Part shown: in pieces, positions 33,379 through 43,706 of the stretch
How the letters are laid out: every line of letters begins with the position of its first letter
Position numbering within the stretch: the first letter of the stretch is position 1
From: a bacterium
Lineage (GTDB): Bacteria > Acidobacteriota > Polarisedimenticolia > Polarisedimenticolales > Polarisedimenticolaceae
DNA: 51,775 bases
Assembly: GCA_024226515.1 (NCBI GenBank)
Contig: JAAELQ010000202.1
Span: 1-51,775, forward strand
Direction: 5' to 3'
Program-made: the position numbers and the translations under genes
The notes under the pieces: generated by a model
What the model was told of the DNA's origin: nothing
Seen by the model: the letters and a program-made list of their open reading frames with translations, nothing else
The model's database searches: none

Positions 33379-35649
33379 TCAGAACTGGAGCGAGACTCCG
33401 ATCAACGCCGTGCGATCGATGCCGGGACGCGCTCCGGCCGGACGCCGGGCGGCGACATAGGCCTCGTCGGTCACGTTGCGCACCTCGGCGAACAGTCGCA
33501 GGTCGCGGCCGAAGCGATAGCCGACCGACAGGTCGAGCAGCAGGCGCGAATCGGTCGACTCCAGCTCGGGGAGGGGGCCCTGCCCGGCGACGGTTCGCAT
33601 CTCGCCCAGGTGCCACAGGTTGGCGAAGGCGGACCAGCGGACGCCGCGCACGCCGAGGCTGAGCGAGCCCTGGTGCTGCGGCACGTAGGGCAGCTCGTCC
33701 CCCCGCTCGACCTCGTCCCACGGGTCGTAGTCCGAGTCGAACGAGTTGAGGAACTCGGTCGAGGTATAGGTGTAGGTGGCGTCGAGCGGGATGCTCAGCG
33801 AGCTGCCGAATGTCGCTCCGAGGTCGTGACGCACGCCGGCCTCGATGCCGTAGACGCGCACCTCGCCACCGTCGAACGCCTCGCCCGCCTCGGCGCCGCT
33901 GCAGCCCGAGGCGTTCGTGCACGAGCCGAGCATGTTGTCGTAATCGTTGAAGAAGCCGACGACCTCGAGCGCGAAGGCGTTGACGCGCCGACGGTAGCCG
34001 ACCTCGTAGTTCAGGCTCTCCTCGACGTCGGCATCGGTGGCGCCGGCGCCGGGAGGGGAGAACCCGCGATGAACTCCCCCGAAGATGGAGTTGCGACCGT
34101 CCAGCTCGTAGGTGACTCCGACACCGGGAATCAGCTCGTCGACGCTGTAGGGCGGACTGCGGTCGGCCGTCTCGCGGCTCGCGTCGTCGAAGTCGACGCG
34201 CTCGAAGTCGATGCTCTCGAAGCGCAGGCCGGGCACAACGGTGAGGGCGCCGAGACGGATCGTGTCCTGCACGAAGACGGCGATCGCCTCGGCGGAGACG
34301 ACGCGGTTGCCCTTGCTGCCCGGGTCGCCGAGAGCGGTCAGCTGCATGTCGCCGGCCACGGTCATGCGGTACTCGTCCTCCTCCTGGAACCGATCCTCCT
34401 CGTCCTCGTGATAGCGCACCCCCAGCTCGAGCTCGTGGGTCGAGCCCGTGCCGCCGGGTTTGAAGCCCACGACGGCGGAGATGCCGCGTGACATGTAGTC
34501 GCGCCGGTTGTTGCGCAGCGCCAGCGCGTCGTCGGCGCTGTCGGCGGTGAGGTCGGCGCGCAGGATGTCCATCTGTGACGAGTATTCCTCGGGGTTGTCG
34601 AGCACGTCGCCGATCCCCACGCCGCCGACGGACTGCAACTTGTGCCAGTTGCGGAAGAAGCTGTTGTCGTAGGCGGTCGCCGTGAAGTCGAAGCGGTCGC
34701 TCGGACGCAGCAGATAGCGCAGTTGGATCTGCTCGTGGTCCGTGTCGATCGTGTCCTCCTGGGACCCGGCGTAGCGACGATAGGGCGTGGCCTCGAAGTC
34801 CTCCTGGGTCAGTCCGAGGTAGGTCTCCTCGCCGAATTGCTCGGTCTTACCCGCCTTGAGCTCGAGCGCCTGGTAGAAGCGTGCTCCGGGCCGGCTGTTG
34901 ACACGCAGCTTGACCAGGTAGTCCTGCAGATCGAAGCCGGTGTCCCCGCCGTTGTCCAACCGTTTGAAGCCGGCGGTGTCGTACTGGTACGTCTCGACCA
35001 GCCAGCCGAAACGCTCACCCGAGCCGCCGAGATTCAGCTTGCCGCGGATGGTGTCGTTTTCGCCGAGGGCGACATTGAGACTGCCGCCGAACTCGGACGG
35101 GATGCCCGTCGACAGCATGTTCAGCACGCCGCCGTTGGTGAACGGTCCCTGGCGGATGGCGCTCGAACCCTTGCGGACCTCGAAGCCCTCCATGCGTCCG
35201 GGCGTGGGGAAGTAGTAGGCCGATGGCGCGGCGTACGGCGCGGGAGCGATCAGCACGCCGTCCTCGAGCAGGGTGACCTTCGAGCTGCGCTCGCTGCCGC
35301 TGCCGCGCATGCCGATGTTCGGCCGCAGGCCGTAGCCGTCTTCCTCTTGAATGTTGACGCCCGGCACCTGGGACAGCACGCGGTTGACATCGAAGTACTG
35401 CTGGCGCGCGAGCTGCTCCTTGCCGATGTAGGTCACCGACCCCGGGATCTTCGGGATGTCGTCCGGGGTGCCGACGATGCGGACGCGCTCGAACAGCTCG
35501 TCGTCGTCCTCGGAGCGGACCTCCGCCTCGTCGGCGGGCGGCTCTTCCGCCGGGGGCTCCTCGGCCGGCGTGGGCGCGAGGGCCATCGCGAGGGCGAGCG
35601 GGGCCAGGGCGGTGGCCTTCCACAGGGCGGAGGTGCGAGCTTCGTGCAT
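33379..35649 (-). CDS. FecA-like TonB-dependent outer-membrane receptor
   Basis: 756 residues. Signal peptide to about 28, a Glu/Pro-rich linker, a TonB-box-like DELFERVRIVGT, then the plug domain (about 60-190) with GLRPNIGMRGSGSERSSKVTLLEDG and GFEVRKGSSAIRQGP pieces typical of FecA-type receptors. A beta-barrel follows, ending in a C-terminal aromatic residue (VSLQF). Such receptors import ferric siderophores or other scarce ligands. Expected to use the ABC importer encoded at 22950-25706 or another one; no tonB/exbBD in the window. Its promoter is described separately. Confidence 0.9.
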   Translation of the reverse strand: MHEARTSALWKATALAPLALAMALAPTPAEEPPAEEPPADEAEVRSEDDDELFERVRIVGTPDDIPKIPGSVTYIGKEQLARQQYFDVNRVLSQVPGVNIQEEDGYGLRPNIGMRGSGSERSSKVTLLEDGVLIAPAPYAAPSAYYFPTPGRMEGFEVRKGSSAIRQGPFTNGGVLNMLSTGIPSEFGGSLNVALGENDTIRGKLNLGGSGERFGWLVETYQYDTAGFKRLDNGGDTGFDLQDYLVKLRVNSRPGARFYQALELKAGKTEQFGEETYLGLTQEDFEATPYRRYAGSQEDTIDTDHEQIQLRYLLRPSDRFDFTATAYDNSFFRNWHKLQSVGGVGIGDVLDNPEEYSSQMDILRADLTADSADDALALRNNRRDYMSRGISAVVGFKPGGTGSTHELELGVRYHEDEEDRFQEEDEYRMTVAGDMQLTALGDPGSKGNRVVSAEAIAVFVQDTIRLGALTVVPGLRFESIDFERVDFDDASRETADRSPPYSVDELIPGVGVTYELDGRNSIFGGVHRGFSPPGAGATDADVEESLNYEVGYRRRVNAFALEVVGFFNDYDNMLGSCTNASGCSGAEAGEAFDGGEVRVYGIEAGVRHDLGATFGSSLSIPLDATYTYTSTEFLNSFDSDYDPWDEVERGDELPYVPQHQGSLSLGVRGVRWSAFANLWHLGEMRTVAGQGPLPELESTDSRLLLDLSVGYRFGRDLRLFAEVRNVTDEAYVAARRPAGARPGIDRTALIGVSLQF

Positions 35650-35685
35650 GGCGTTTTTTCCCCGAAAAAGTAGGTCGGAAGCCGC

Positions 35686-35734
35686 ACTATATCTGAAAAG
35701 TTCTGTCCATCAAACTTTGTTCTGTATGGAACAA
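35686..35734 (-). promoter_or_regulatory. Promoter and probable operator of the TonB receptor gene
   Basis: On the minus strand TTGATG (35708-35713) and TATAGT (35686-35691) are 16 nt apart and end 36 nt before the ATG. Just upstream of the -35 lies a perfect 6+6 inverted repeat TTGTTC-tgtatg-GAACAA (35717-35734). GTTCTGT also occurs twice as a direct repeat at 35700-35706 and 35719-35725, 19 nt apart. The layout suggests a regulator site covering the promoter. It does not match the Fur consensus. Confidence 0.5.
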
Positions 35735-35832
35735 CTAGTTCGCTTGTCCAAAAACGACCTTGCGCGGAACTTCGCGGGCTGTGCGGTGTCTGAGGCAGGC
35801 GAACGACCGAACCACCGACGGAGAGACCACCG

Positions 35833-36681
35833 ATGAGAACCCACCGATTCCCGCGACTCGCGTTTCCGATCTTCCTCGCCGCGGCCCTGTTGGCGGCGGC
35901 GCTTCCGGCCGCGGCCCACGAGCGAGGCCCCTACGACCTGGAGGTGCTCGTGGACGGCGTGCCGCTGCAGCCGATCCACGCCCGTGGCAAGACCTACGTC
36001 GAAGCCGTTCCCGGTCGCGAGTACGCGCTGCGCGTGACGAATCGCACCTCCGAGCGCATCGCGGTCGCGTTAACGGTCGATGGATTGAACACGATCGACG
36101 CCGAGACCGGCCCCGCCGCCGGAGCGTCGAAGTGGATCGTCGGGCCGCATCGCACGGTCCTCATCGACGGCTGGCAGACCGATCGCTCGACCGCGCGGCG
36201 CTTCTTCTTCACCACCGAGGACCGATCGTACGGGGAGTGGCTCGGCAAGACCCACGACCTCGGGTCGATCTCGGCCGTCGTGTTTCGCGAACGCCGGCCG
36301 GCGCCGCGGCCGATCGCGGAGCCCTCGTCGCCCCGGCCGCTGCGCAAGCAGCGCCGTGAGTCCGGCCGTGCCCCCGCGGGCAAGGCCGAGGCCGAAGCCG
36401 GTATGGCGCAAGATCGCAGCAGTGTGCCGGGAGAGCAGCCGCTGTCCGACGATCTGGCCGCGACCGGGATCGGTCGTCAGGTCGAGCACCGCGTGCAGCG
36501 TGTGACGTTCGACGCCGAGTCGTCTCCCGCGTCGGTGATCAACCTGCGTTACGAGTACCACGACGCGCTGGTGCGTCTCGGCGTGCGGCCGCGCAAGCTG
36601 GCCGATATCGACGAGCGGCTGCAGCTGCGCGAACACGGCCGACTCGACGACGGTTCGTTCGCCCCGGATCCTTACCGGTAG
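35833..36681 (+). CDS. Exported protein of unknown function
   Basis: 282 residues. Signal peptide ends PAAA near 28. Residues about 33-150 form a beta-sandwich-like block (LEVLVDGVPL, RVTNRTSERIAVALTVDGLN, W-I-V-G-P-H-R-T-V-L-I-D-G-W-Q) followed by a Pro/Arg/Ala-rich linker and a shorter C-terminal helical region. I recognise no named family. GGAGAG precedes the ATG. It is divergent from the TonB receptor and convergent with trpE (stop codons 6 bp apart). Confidence 0.7.
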   Translation: MRTHRFPRLAFPIFLAAALLAAALPAAAHERGPYDLEVLVDGVPLQPIHARGKTYVEAVPGREYALRVTNRTSERIAVALTVDGLNTIDAETGPAAGASKWIVGPHRTVLIDGWQTDRSTARRFFFTTEDRSYGEWLGKTHDLGSISAVVFRERRPAPRPIAEPSSPRPLRKQRRESGRAPAGKAEAEAGMAQDRSSVPGEQPLSDDLAATGIGRQVEHRVQRVTFDAESSPASVINLRYEYHDALVRLGVRPRKLADIDERLQLREHGRLDDGSFAPDPYR

Positions 36682-36687
36682 GAAACG

Positions 36688-38100
36688 CTACGACGCAGGG
36701 CGCGCGAGCATCTGCACCGCCCGCACGACGGCGCGCGCCTTGTTCAGCGTCTCCTCGTACTCGCGTTGCGGCACCGAGTCGGCGACGATCCCGGCTCCGG
36801 CCTGGAGGTAGCCCCGGTTGCCGCGCGCGACGATCGTGCGGATCGCGATGCACAGATCCATATCGCCGAGGTAGCTGAAGTAGCCGATCGCCCCCGCGTA
36901 CGGGCCGCGTCGCACCGGTTCGAGCTCGTCGATGATCTGCATCGCGCGGATCTTCGGCGCGCCGGAGACGGTGCCGGCCGGGAACGTGCTGCCGAACAGG
37001 TCGAACGCATCGCGGTCGTCACGCAGCTTACCGGTGACGTCCGACGTCAGGTGCATCACCCGCGAGTAGCGCTCGACTTCGAGGTAACGATCGACGCTGA
37101 CGCTGCCCACGCGGCAATCGCGCCCGATGTCGTTGCGCGACAGGTCGACCAGCATCACGTGCTCCGCGCACTCCTTGGGGTCGGCGCGCAGCTCGTCGGC
37201 CAGCGCCCGGTCCTCGTCGGGCGTGGCGCCCCTCGGTCGCGTGCCGGCCAGCGGGCGCGTCACCACGCGGCGGCCGGTCAGCTTGACCAGGATCTCGGGA
37301 GACGAACCGCAGATCTCGGTTCCGTCGAGGTTGAGGAAATACATGTAGGGCGACGGGTTGGTGCGGCGCAGTGCGGCGTACAGGTTCAACGCCGGAGCGG
37401 CGAGGGGAAACTCGAAGCGCTGGGACAGCACGACCTGATAGACGTCGCCCGCGCGGATGTACTCCTTGGCCTTGACCACCGCGGCCTCGAACTCCTCGGG
37501 AGTCATGTTCGACCGGATCTCGACCGCGTCGCCCGGCCCCGCGTCGGGTTGCGCTCGTGGCGGGGCGGCCTCCAGGCTGCCCAGCATGGCCTCGATCTCG
37601 TCGGCGCGCGCCTCGGCGTCGTCCCCGTAGATCATCAGGTGCGCCACCTCGTCTCGATGATCGAAGATCAGCACGTCCTGTGGGAAGACGAAGTGCGAAT
37701 CGGGCAGGTCGAGGTCGTCCGGATTGTCGTCGGGGACCGGCGCGAAGAAGCGCACGACGTCGTAGCCCAGGTAGCCCACCGCGCCGCCGGGGAAGGTCGA
37801 GACGGGCAGGGCGTGCCGTCCGCTCTCGACCAGCCCGCGCAGGACGTGCAGCGGGTTGCCGGTCGTCTCGTGCAGCGTCTCGCCGTCCTGCACGAAGATC
37901 TTCTCGCCCTTGCTGCGGAAGACGACCTGCGGTCGCCCGCCGAGAAACGAGTAGCGTCCCTGCGTGCCGTGCTCCTCGAGCGACTCGTACAGGAAGCCGT
38001 AGCGCTCGCCGGCGTACAGCTGCTGGTAGACGAGCAGCGGTTCGGCCCGCGCGCGCAGCCGGCGATACAGCGGTGCGGCCGACAACGACTCGAGCTTCAC
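36688..38100 (-). CDS. trpE: Anthranilate synthase component I
   Basis: 470 residues, usual for TrpE. An N-terminal FLYES (LLES-type tryptophan-binding motif, near 36-40) suggests feedback inhibition by tryptophan. The chorismate-binding domain carries GSSPEILV, PLAGTRPRGATPDED, EHVMLVDLSRNDIGR, GTVSGAPKIRAMQ and GPYAGAIGYFSY. It converts chorismate plus ammonia (or glutamine via TrpG) to anthranilate. The GTG start overlaps the DAHP synthase stop (GTGA). Unusually it is last in the operon, and no TrpG amidotransferase gene is in the window, so a TrpG/PabA encoded elsewhere is expected. Confidence 0.93.
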   Translation of the reverse strand: MKLESLSAAPLYRRLRARAEPLLVYQQLYAGERYGFLYESLEEHGTQGRYSFLGGRPQVVFRSKGEKIFVQDGETLHETTGNPLHVLRGLVESGRHALPVSTFPGGAVGYLGYDVVRFFAPVPDDNPDDLDLPDSHFVFPQDVLIFDHRDEVAHLMIYGDDAEARADEIEAMLGSLEAAPPRAQPDAGPGDAVEIRSNMTPEEFEAAVVKAKEYIRAGDVYQVVLSQRFEFPLAAPALNLYAALRRTNPSPYMYFLNLDGTEICGSSPEILVKLTGRRVVTRPLAGTRPRGATPDEDRALADELRADPKECAEHVMLVDLSRNDIGRDCRVGSVSVDRYLEVERYSRVMHLTSDVTGKLRDDRDAFDLFGSTFPAGTVSGAPKIRAMQIIDELEPVRRGPYAGAIGYFSYLGDMDLCIAIRTIVARGNRGYLQAGAGIVADSVPQREYEETLNKARAVVRAVQMLARPAS

Positions 38101-39122
38101 GGAGCGCTCCGTAGCCGGCGATGCGCCGCCGGGACGGTGATGCGCAGCTCGTCCATCAGCTCGGCGAACATGTCGGGCGTCAACGCCTGCGGTCCATCGG
38201 ACAGAGCCAGTTCGGGATTCGGGTGCACCTCGACGATGATGCCGTCCGCTCCCGCGGCGACCGCGGCCTTGGCCAGCGGGATAACCAGCTCACGCCGTCC
38301 CGCGGCGTGCGACGGGTCGACGATGATCGGCAGGTGCGAGAGCTGCTTCAGCTCGGGCACGATGGTGATGTCCAGCGTGAAGCGCGAGTAGTCGCTGAAG
38401 GCGCGGATCCCGCGCTCGCACAGCATCACGTTCGGGTTGCCCTCGGACATGATGTACTCCGCCGCCAGCAGAAACTCCTTCAGCGTTCCGGACATCCAGC
38501 GCTTGAGCAGCACCGGTTTCTTCGACCTGCCGGCACGCTTGAGCAGCGAGTAGTTCTGCATGTTGCGCGAACCGATCTGCAGCACGTCGACGGCTTCCTC
38601 GACCGCGTCGAAGCTCTCGGTGTCGACGACCTCGGACACGATCGGCAGTCCCGTCTCCTCGCGCGCCTGTCCCAGGATCTTCAGGCCCTCGCGGCCCAGG
38701 CCCTGGAAGCTGTAGGGCGAGGTGCGCGGCTTGAACGCACCGCCGCGCAGCATCGCGCCGCCGGAGCCGGCCACCGCGCGCGCGGTCGTCATCGTCTGAT
38801 CGACGGTCTCGACGCCGCACGGACCCGCAATGACGACCAGCTCGTCTCCGCCGATGCGGATGTCGCCGATCTCGATCACCGTGTCCTCGGGTTTCATCTC
38901 GCGGCCTGTCAGCTTGTACGGTTGCGTGACGTGGATCAGCTCGGTCACGCCCTCGAGCGACGACAGTGCCTCCGGGTCCACCGGGCCGGTGTTGCCGGTG
39001 ATGCCGATCGCCACGCGATGCGAGCCGGGGATCGGATGCGGCGTCAGCCCCATCCCTCGAATGGACTCGCAGACGCACTCGACTTCCTGCTCGGTGGCGT
39101 TCTGCTTCATGACGATCAGCAT
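38097..39122 (-). CDS. aroF: 3-deoxy-7-phosphoheptulonate (DAHP) synthase, Thermotoga/Bacillus-type with N-terminal regulatory domain
   Basis: 341 residues. Residues 1-70 form a ferredoxin-like regulatory domain. The barrel then starts with the metal-ligand motif AGPCGVET (C102) and shows KPRTSPYSFQG, IGSRNMQNYSLLK, KPVLLKRWMSGT, CERGIR and DPSHAAGRRE. This is the type I-beta DAHP synthase with ligand-sensing domain, as in T. maritima, which is controlled by end-product aromatics. Placement inside the trp operon ties the shikimate entry step to tryptophan demand. Overlaps trpA by 7 bp. Confidence 0.92.
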   Translation of the reverse strand: MLIVMKQNATEQEVECVCESIRGMGLTPHPIPGSHRVAIGITGNTGPVDPEALSSLEGVTELIHVTQPYKLTGREMKPEDTVIEIGDIRIGGDELVVIAGPCGVETVDQTMTTARAVAGSGGAMLRGGAFKPRTSPYSFQGLGREGLKILGQAREETGLPIVSEVVDTESFDAVEEAVDVLQIGSRNMQNYSLLKRAGRSKKPVLLKRWMSGTLKEFLLAAEYIMSEGNPNVMLCERGIRAFSDYSRFTLDITIVPELKQLSHLPIIVDPSHAAGRRELVIPLAKAAVAAGADGIIVEVHPNPELALSDGPQALTPDMFAELMDELRITVPAAHRRLRSAP

Positions 39123-39879
39123 GGCTTGGTGGCCTCCTTGAGTTGACGGATCAGTTGCCCGACGTTCTCGCCGTCGCGGATGGCCTCGATCACGCGGCTA
39201 CCCACGACGGCACCGTCGGCCTTGCCGTACAGGCGGCGGACGTGATCGGGACTGGAGATGCCGAATCCTACGGCGACCGGCGTGGCGGTCGCGCGCTTGA
39301 GGGTCTCGAGCGATGCGGCGAGGTCCGGCGGCAGGTCTCTTCGCGCGCCGGTCGTGCCTGCAACGCTGACATAGTAAACGAAGCCGCGCGAGCGGCTCGC
39401 GATGCGTTCCATGCGCTCCGCGCTGGACGTCGGCGCCACGAGCTGTACCAGGTCGACGCCACGGTCTCCGGTCTCGTGCTCCCACTCCGCCGATTCGTCG
39501 ATCGTCAGGTCGGGCACGATCAGGCCCGAGATGCCCACCGCGGCGAGATCCGCCGGCAGCGCGTCGCGGCCGTGGGCCAGCAGCGGGTTGAGGTACGACA
39601 TCAGGATCAGCGGCACGCCGAGGTCGAGCCCGCTCACACCCTGCAGCACATCGGCCAGACGCGTCCCGTTCTGCAGCGCACAGTGCGACGCGTACTGGAT
39701 CGTCGGGCCGTCCGCGATCGGGTCGCTGAACGGCAGCCCCAGCTCGATCAGGTCGGCACCGTTGTCGGCGACCTCGCGCAGCAGCTCGAGCGATCGATCG
39801 AGGCTCGGGTAACCGGCCGTGAGATACGGCATCAGTGCCGTCTCTCCACGCGCGGCGAGCTCGGCGAACTTGTTCCCGA

Positions 39880-39883
<4 letters not shown>
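39116..39883 (-). CDS. trpA: Tryptophan synthase alpha subunit
   Basis: 255 residues. Catalytic Glu in [16 protein letters not shown] (key residues E47 and D54 to D58 loop), loop 6 [10 protein letters not shown] and phosphate loop [11 protein letters not shown] are intact. Cleaves indole-3-glycerol phosphate to indole for TrpB. ATG overlaps the trpB stop (ATGA), typical coupling for the alpha-beta pair although here beta precedes alpha. Confidence 0.94.
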
Positions 39884-41056
<1,173 letters not shown>

Positions 41057-41067
<11 letters not shown>

Positions 41068-41665
41068 CTTCTCTCCTCACCGCATCGACGAAAGCCCGCA
41101 CTCGCGCGGCGTTCTTGCGCCCCGGAGCATCCTCGAGTCCGGACGAGGCGTCAACGCCGAAGGGCGAGGCGCTGCGCAGCGCCTCGGCCACGTTCTCCGC
41201 GTGGAGGCCGCCGGCAAGCACGGTGGGCAGCGGCAGATCGCGGGCCAGCTTCCAGTCGAACGGCTCTCCGTCGCCCGCGCCGGGGTCGAGCAGGCATCCG
41301 GCGACGGCGTAGCGCGCGACGCGCCGGCGCAGGTCGTCCGCGGTGTCACCCGCTTCGACCCGGATCCGCTTGAGCACCGGGCGCTCGATCTCGGCGCAGT
41401 ACTCCGGCGACTCGTCGCCGTGAAGCTGCACGGTGTCGATCCCGGTTCGGCCCAGCATCTCGCGCACCTCGTCGAGTGGGGCGTCGACGAAGACGCCGAC
41501 GAGGCTGACGAACGGCGGAATCGAACGCGCGATCTCTCGCGCGACGGCCGGTTCCACGCGGCGCGGCGAGGGCGCGAGCACGAAGCCCAGCGCGTCGGCG
41601 CCGGCCTCGACCGCGATCCGCGCGTCGTCGGTGCGGGTGATGCCGCACACCTTGACGCGCGTCAC
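41057..41665 (-). CDS. trpF: Phosphoribosylanthranilate isomerase
   Basis: 202 residues. [11 protein letters not shown] at the start (catalytic Cys7), [18 protein letters not shown] and the phosphate motif GGLHAENV are typical, and GVDASSGLE supplies the catalytic Asp. Start is a GTG overlapping the trpC stop (GTGA); no ATG exists before the KVCG motif. Converts PRA to CdRP. Confidence 0.92.
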
Positions 41666-42441
41666 GACGATCTCCCGAGCAGGCCGGCGAGGGCGCCGCC
41701 CACGTCGCCGGCGCGCATCAGCGTCTCTCCGACCAGCATCGCATCGAACGCCTCGCGCTCCAGCCGCTCGACCTGCTCGCGCGAGCCGATGCCGCTCTCG
41801 GCGACGACGAGCCGATCGGGTGGAAGGTCCGCACGCAGGCGCGACGCCGTCTCGGTGTCGACCTCGAATGTGTCCAGGTTGCGATTGTTGATGCCCACGA
41901 TCCGGGCGCCGATGTCGATGGCGCTCCGTAGCTCGGGCTCGTCGTGCACCTCGACCAGCACCGCGAGTCCCAGGGACGCGGCCAGGTCGTGCAGCTCGGA
42001 CAGCTGGTCCCTGCCGAGGATGCGCACGATCAGCAGGACGGCGTCGGCGCCTCCCGCGGCGGCCTCGTGAATCTGATACGGATCGATGGTGAAGTCCTTG
42101 CGCAGGACGGGCAGCTCGGTGGCGCTCTTCGCCGCAACGAGATCGTCGAGGCTGCCGCCGAAGAACTCGCGGTCGGTCAGCACCGAGATCGCCCGTGCCC
42201 CGTGTCGCTCGTAGATTGCGGCCAGGTCGGCCGGGTCGAGGTCGGGGCGCAGCGCGCCCTTCGACGGAGAACGCCGCTTGATCTCGGCGATCGCCGACAT
42301 GCCGGCGCGCGCGAGCGTGTCGTGGAAGTCGCGTCGCGTCACGGGGTCGGTCGCGGGTAGCGACTCGATCGGGTGCGTGCGCCGGGCGACGCTCACCTCC
42401 TCGCGCTTGACCGCCACGATCCGCTCGAGCCAGACGTTCAC
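41662..42441 (-). CDS. trpC: Indole-3-glycerol phosphate synthase
   Basis: 259 residues, separate from TrpF. Motifs EIKRRSPSKG, VLTDREFFGG, VLRKDFTIDPYQI, GINNRNLDTFEVD and VAESGI are intact. Ring-closes CdRP to indole-glycerol phosphate. GTG start overlaps the trpD stop (GTGA). Confidence 0.93.
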   Translation of the reverse strand: MNVWLERIVAVKREEVSVARRTHPIESLPATDPVTRRDFHDTLARAGMSAIAEIKRRSPSKGALRPDLDPADLAAIYERHGARAISVLTDREFFGGSLDDLVAAKSATELPVLRKDFTIDPYQIHEAAAGGADAVLLIVRILGRDQLSELHDLAASLGLAVLVEVHDEPELRSAIDIGARIVGINNRNLDTFEVDTETASRLRADLPPDRLVVAESGIGSREQVERLEREAFDAMLVGETLMRAGDVGGALAGLLGRSS

Positions 42442-43481
42442 GTCGCGCTCCGCGTGCGCTCGCGCAGCGCCTCGAGCTTGGCCAGCGCCGCGCCGGAGTC
42501 GAGCGCCTCGCGCGCCAGCTCGACGCCTCCGGCGACGTCCGGCGCCAGGCCCGAGACGTAGCACACGGCGCCGGCGTTGAGCAGCACGATGTCGCGCGGC
42601 GCGCCTTCCCGTCCTTCGAGAATCTCGAGCGCGATGCGAGCGTTCGTCGCGGGGTCGCCGCCCCGGTAGTCGGACGTGGCGCGCAGCTCGAAGCCCAGCT
42701 CGCGCGGGTCGAGGTCGTAGCTCGCGACCGCACCGTCGCGCAGCTCGCTGACGCGCGTCGGCCCCGAGAGGGTCAGCTCGTCCAACCCGTCCGAACCGTG
42801 CACGACCATGCAGTGTGTCGAGCCGAGTCGCTGCAACACGCGGCACGCCGGCTCGGTCAGCTCGGGCTTGAAGATGCCCATCAGTTGTCGCTCGGCCAGC
42901 GCGGGGTTCGTCAGCGGTCCGATGATGTTGAAGATGCTGCGGACGCCGATCTCCCTGCGCGGGCCGACGGCGTGGCGCGTCGCCTGGTGGTAGCGCGGCG
43001 CGAAGAGGAAGCTGATGCCGATCTCCTCGATCGAACGTGCGGCCTCCTCGGGGCCCACCTCCGGTTCGACGCCGAGTGCCTCGAGCACCTCGGAGCTGCC
43101 GCACTTGCTCGACACCGACCGGTTGCCGTGCTTGGCCACGCGGCACCCCGCGCCGGCCGCGACGAAGGCGACCACCGTCGAGATGTTGAACGTCCCGAGT
43201 CCGTCGCCCCCTGTGCCGCACGTGTCGACGACGGACTCGGCGGCGACCGGGACGCGATCGACCTTGTCGCGCATGGCGCGGACGAAACCGGCGATCTCCT
43301 CGACCGTCTCGCCCTTCATCCGCAGGCCGATCAGCAGCGCCGCGATCTGCGCGGGCGTGGCGAGCCCCTCCATGATCGCCGACGCGACGTCGTACGCGCG
43401 CGATTCGCTCAGGTCGCGGCGCAACACGACCTCGCCGACCGCCGTCGCCACCGTCGTCGCGTCTCGTGTCGTCCCGTCCAT
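42438..43481 (-). CDS. trpD: Anthranilate phosphoribosyltransferase
   Basis: 347 residues. PRPP/Mg motif DTCGTGGDGLGTFNIST, KHGNRSVSSKCGSSEVLEALG (about 103-123), and NIIGPLTNPA are intact. Transfers phosphoribose to anthranilate. First structural gene of the operon, 21 nt after the attenuator terminator, so it is the direct target of leader control. Confidence 0.94.
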   Translation of the reverse strand: MDGTTRDATTVATAVGEVVLRRDLSESRAYDVASAIMEGLATPAQIAALLIGLRMKGETVEEIAGFVRAMRDKVDRVPVAAESVVDTCGTGGDGLGTFNISTVVAFVAAGAGCRVAKHGNRSVSSKCGSSEVLEALGVEPEVGPEEAARSIEEIGISFLFAPRYHQATRHAVGPRREIGVRSIFNIIGPLTNPALAERQLMGIFKPELTEPACRVLQRLGSTHCMVVHGSDGLDELTLSGPTRVSELRDGAVASYDLDPRELGFELRATSDYRGGDPATNARIALEILEGREGAPRDIVLLNAGAVCYVSGLAPDVAGGVELAREALDSGAALAKLEALRERTRSAT

Positions 43482-43501
43482 GTTCAGACTCCCGGGCCAA
43501 T

Positions 43502-43528
43502 AAAAAACCCCGGCTGCTGCCGGGGTTT
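43502..43528 (-). terminator. trp attenuator terminator hairpin
   Basis: On the minus strand AAACCCCGGC-AGCA-GCCGGGGTTT forms a perfect 10-bp stem with a 4-nt loop, continuing into a T run (six T to 43502), immediately before trpD. The 5' arm plus loop contains CCGGCAG (43517-43523), fully complementary to CTGCCGG in the leader (43577-43583), so a competing antiterminator can form. Confidence 0.85.
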
Positions 43529-43557
43529 GGAATCTTCGAAAACGATGGTCTCTCGGT

Positions 43558-43644
43558 TCAGAACGGACTCCGCCCGCCGGCAGTCTGGCAGCTGCGCCAA
43601 TACCACCAGGCGCCGCGGAGCGAATTCCGGGCCTCGAGCATCAT
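43558..43644 (-). CDS. trpL: trp operon leader peptide
   Basis: A 28-codon frame from ATG 43644 to TGA 43558 includes Trp13-Trp14-Tyr15-Trp16 (codons at 43597-43608): three Trp codons in four, very unusual by chance. It lies between a TTGACA promoter and the terminator hairpin ahead of trpD. Ribosome stalling at these codons when Trp-tRNA is low would free the segment at 43577-43583 to pair with the 5' arm of the terminator. No Shine-Dalgarno sequence is seen because transcription probably begins at the ATG. Confidence 0.85.
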   Translation of the reverse strand: MMLEARNSLRGAWWYWRSCQTAGGRSPF

Positions 43645-43651
43645 GCTAGGA

Positions 43652-43680
43652 AAGCTAGGTGCAGTCCCAGCGCGTGTCAA
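43652..43680 (-). promoter_or_regulatory. Promoter of the trp operon
   Basis: TTGACA (43675-43680, a perfect -35) and TAGCTT (43652-43657, weak -10) are separated by 17 nt. The predicted start is within about 1-2 nt of the trpL ATG at 43644, implying a leaderless leader peptide. Confidence 0.6.
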
Positions 43681-43706
43681 CCGTTTTTTCCCCGCGCTCG
43701 GGCCCT

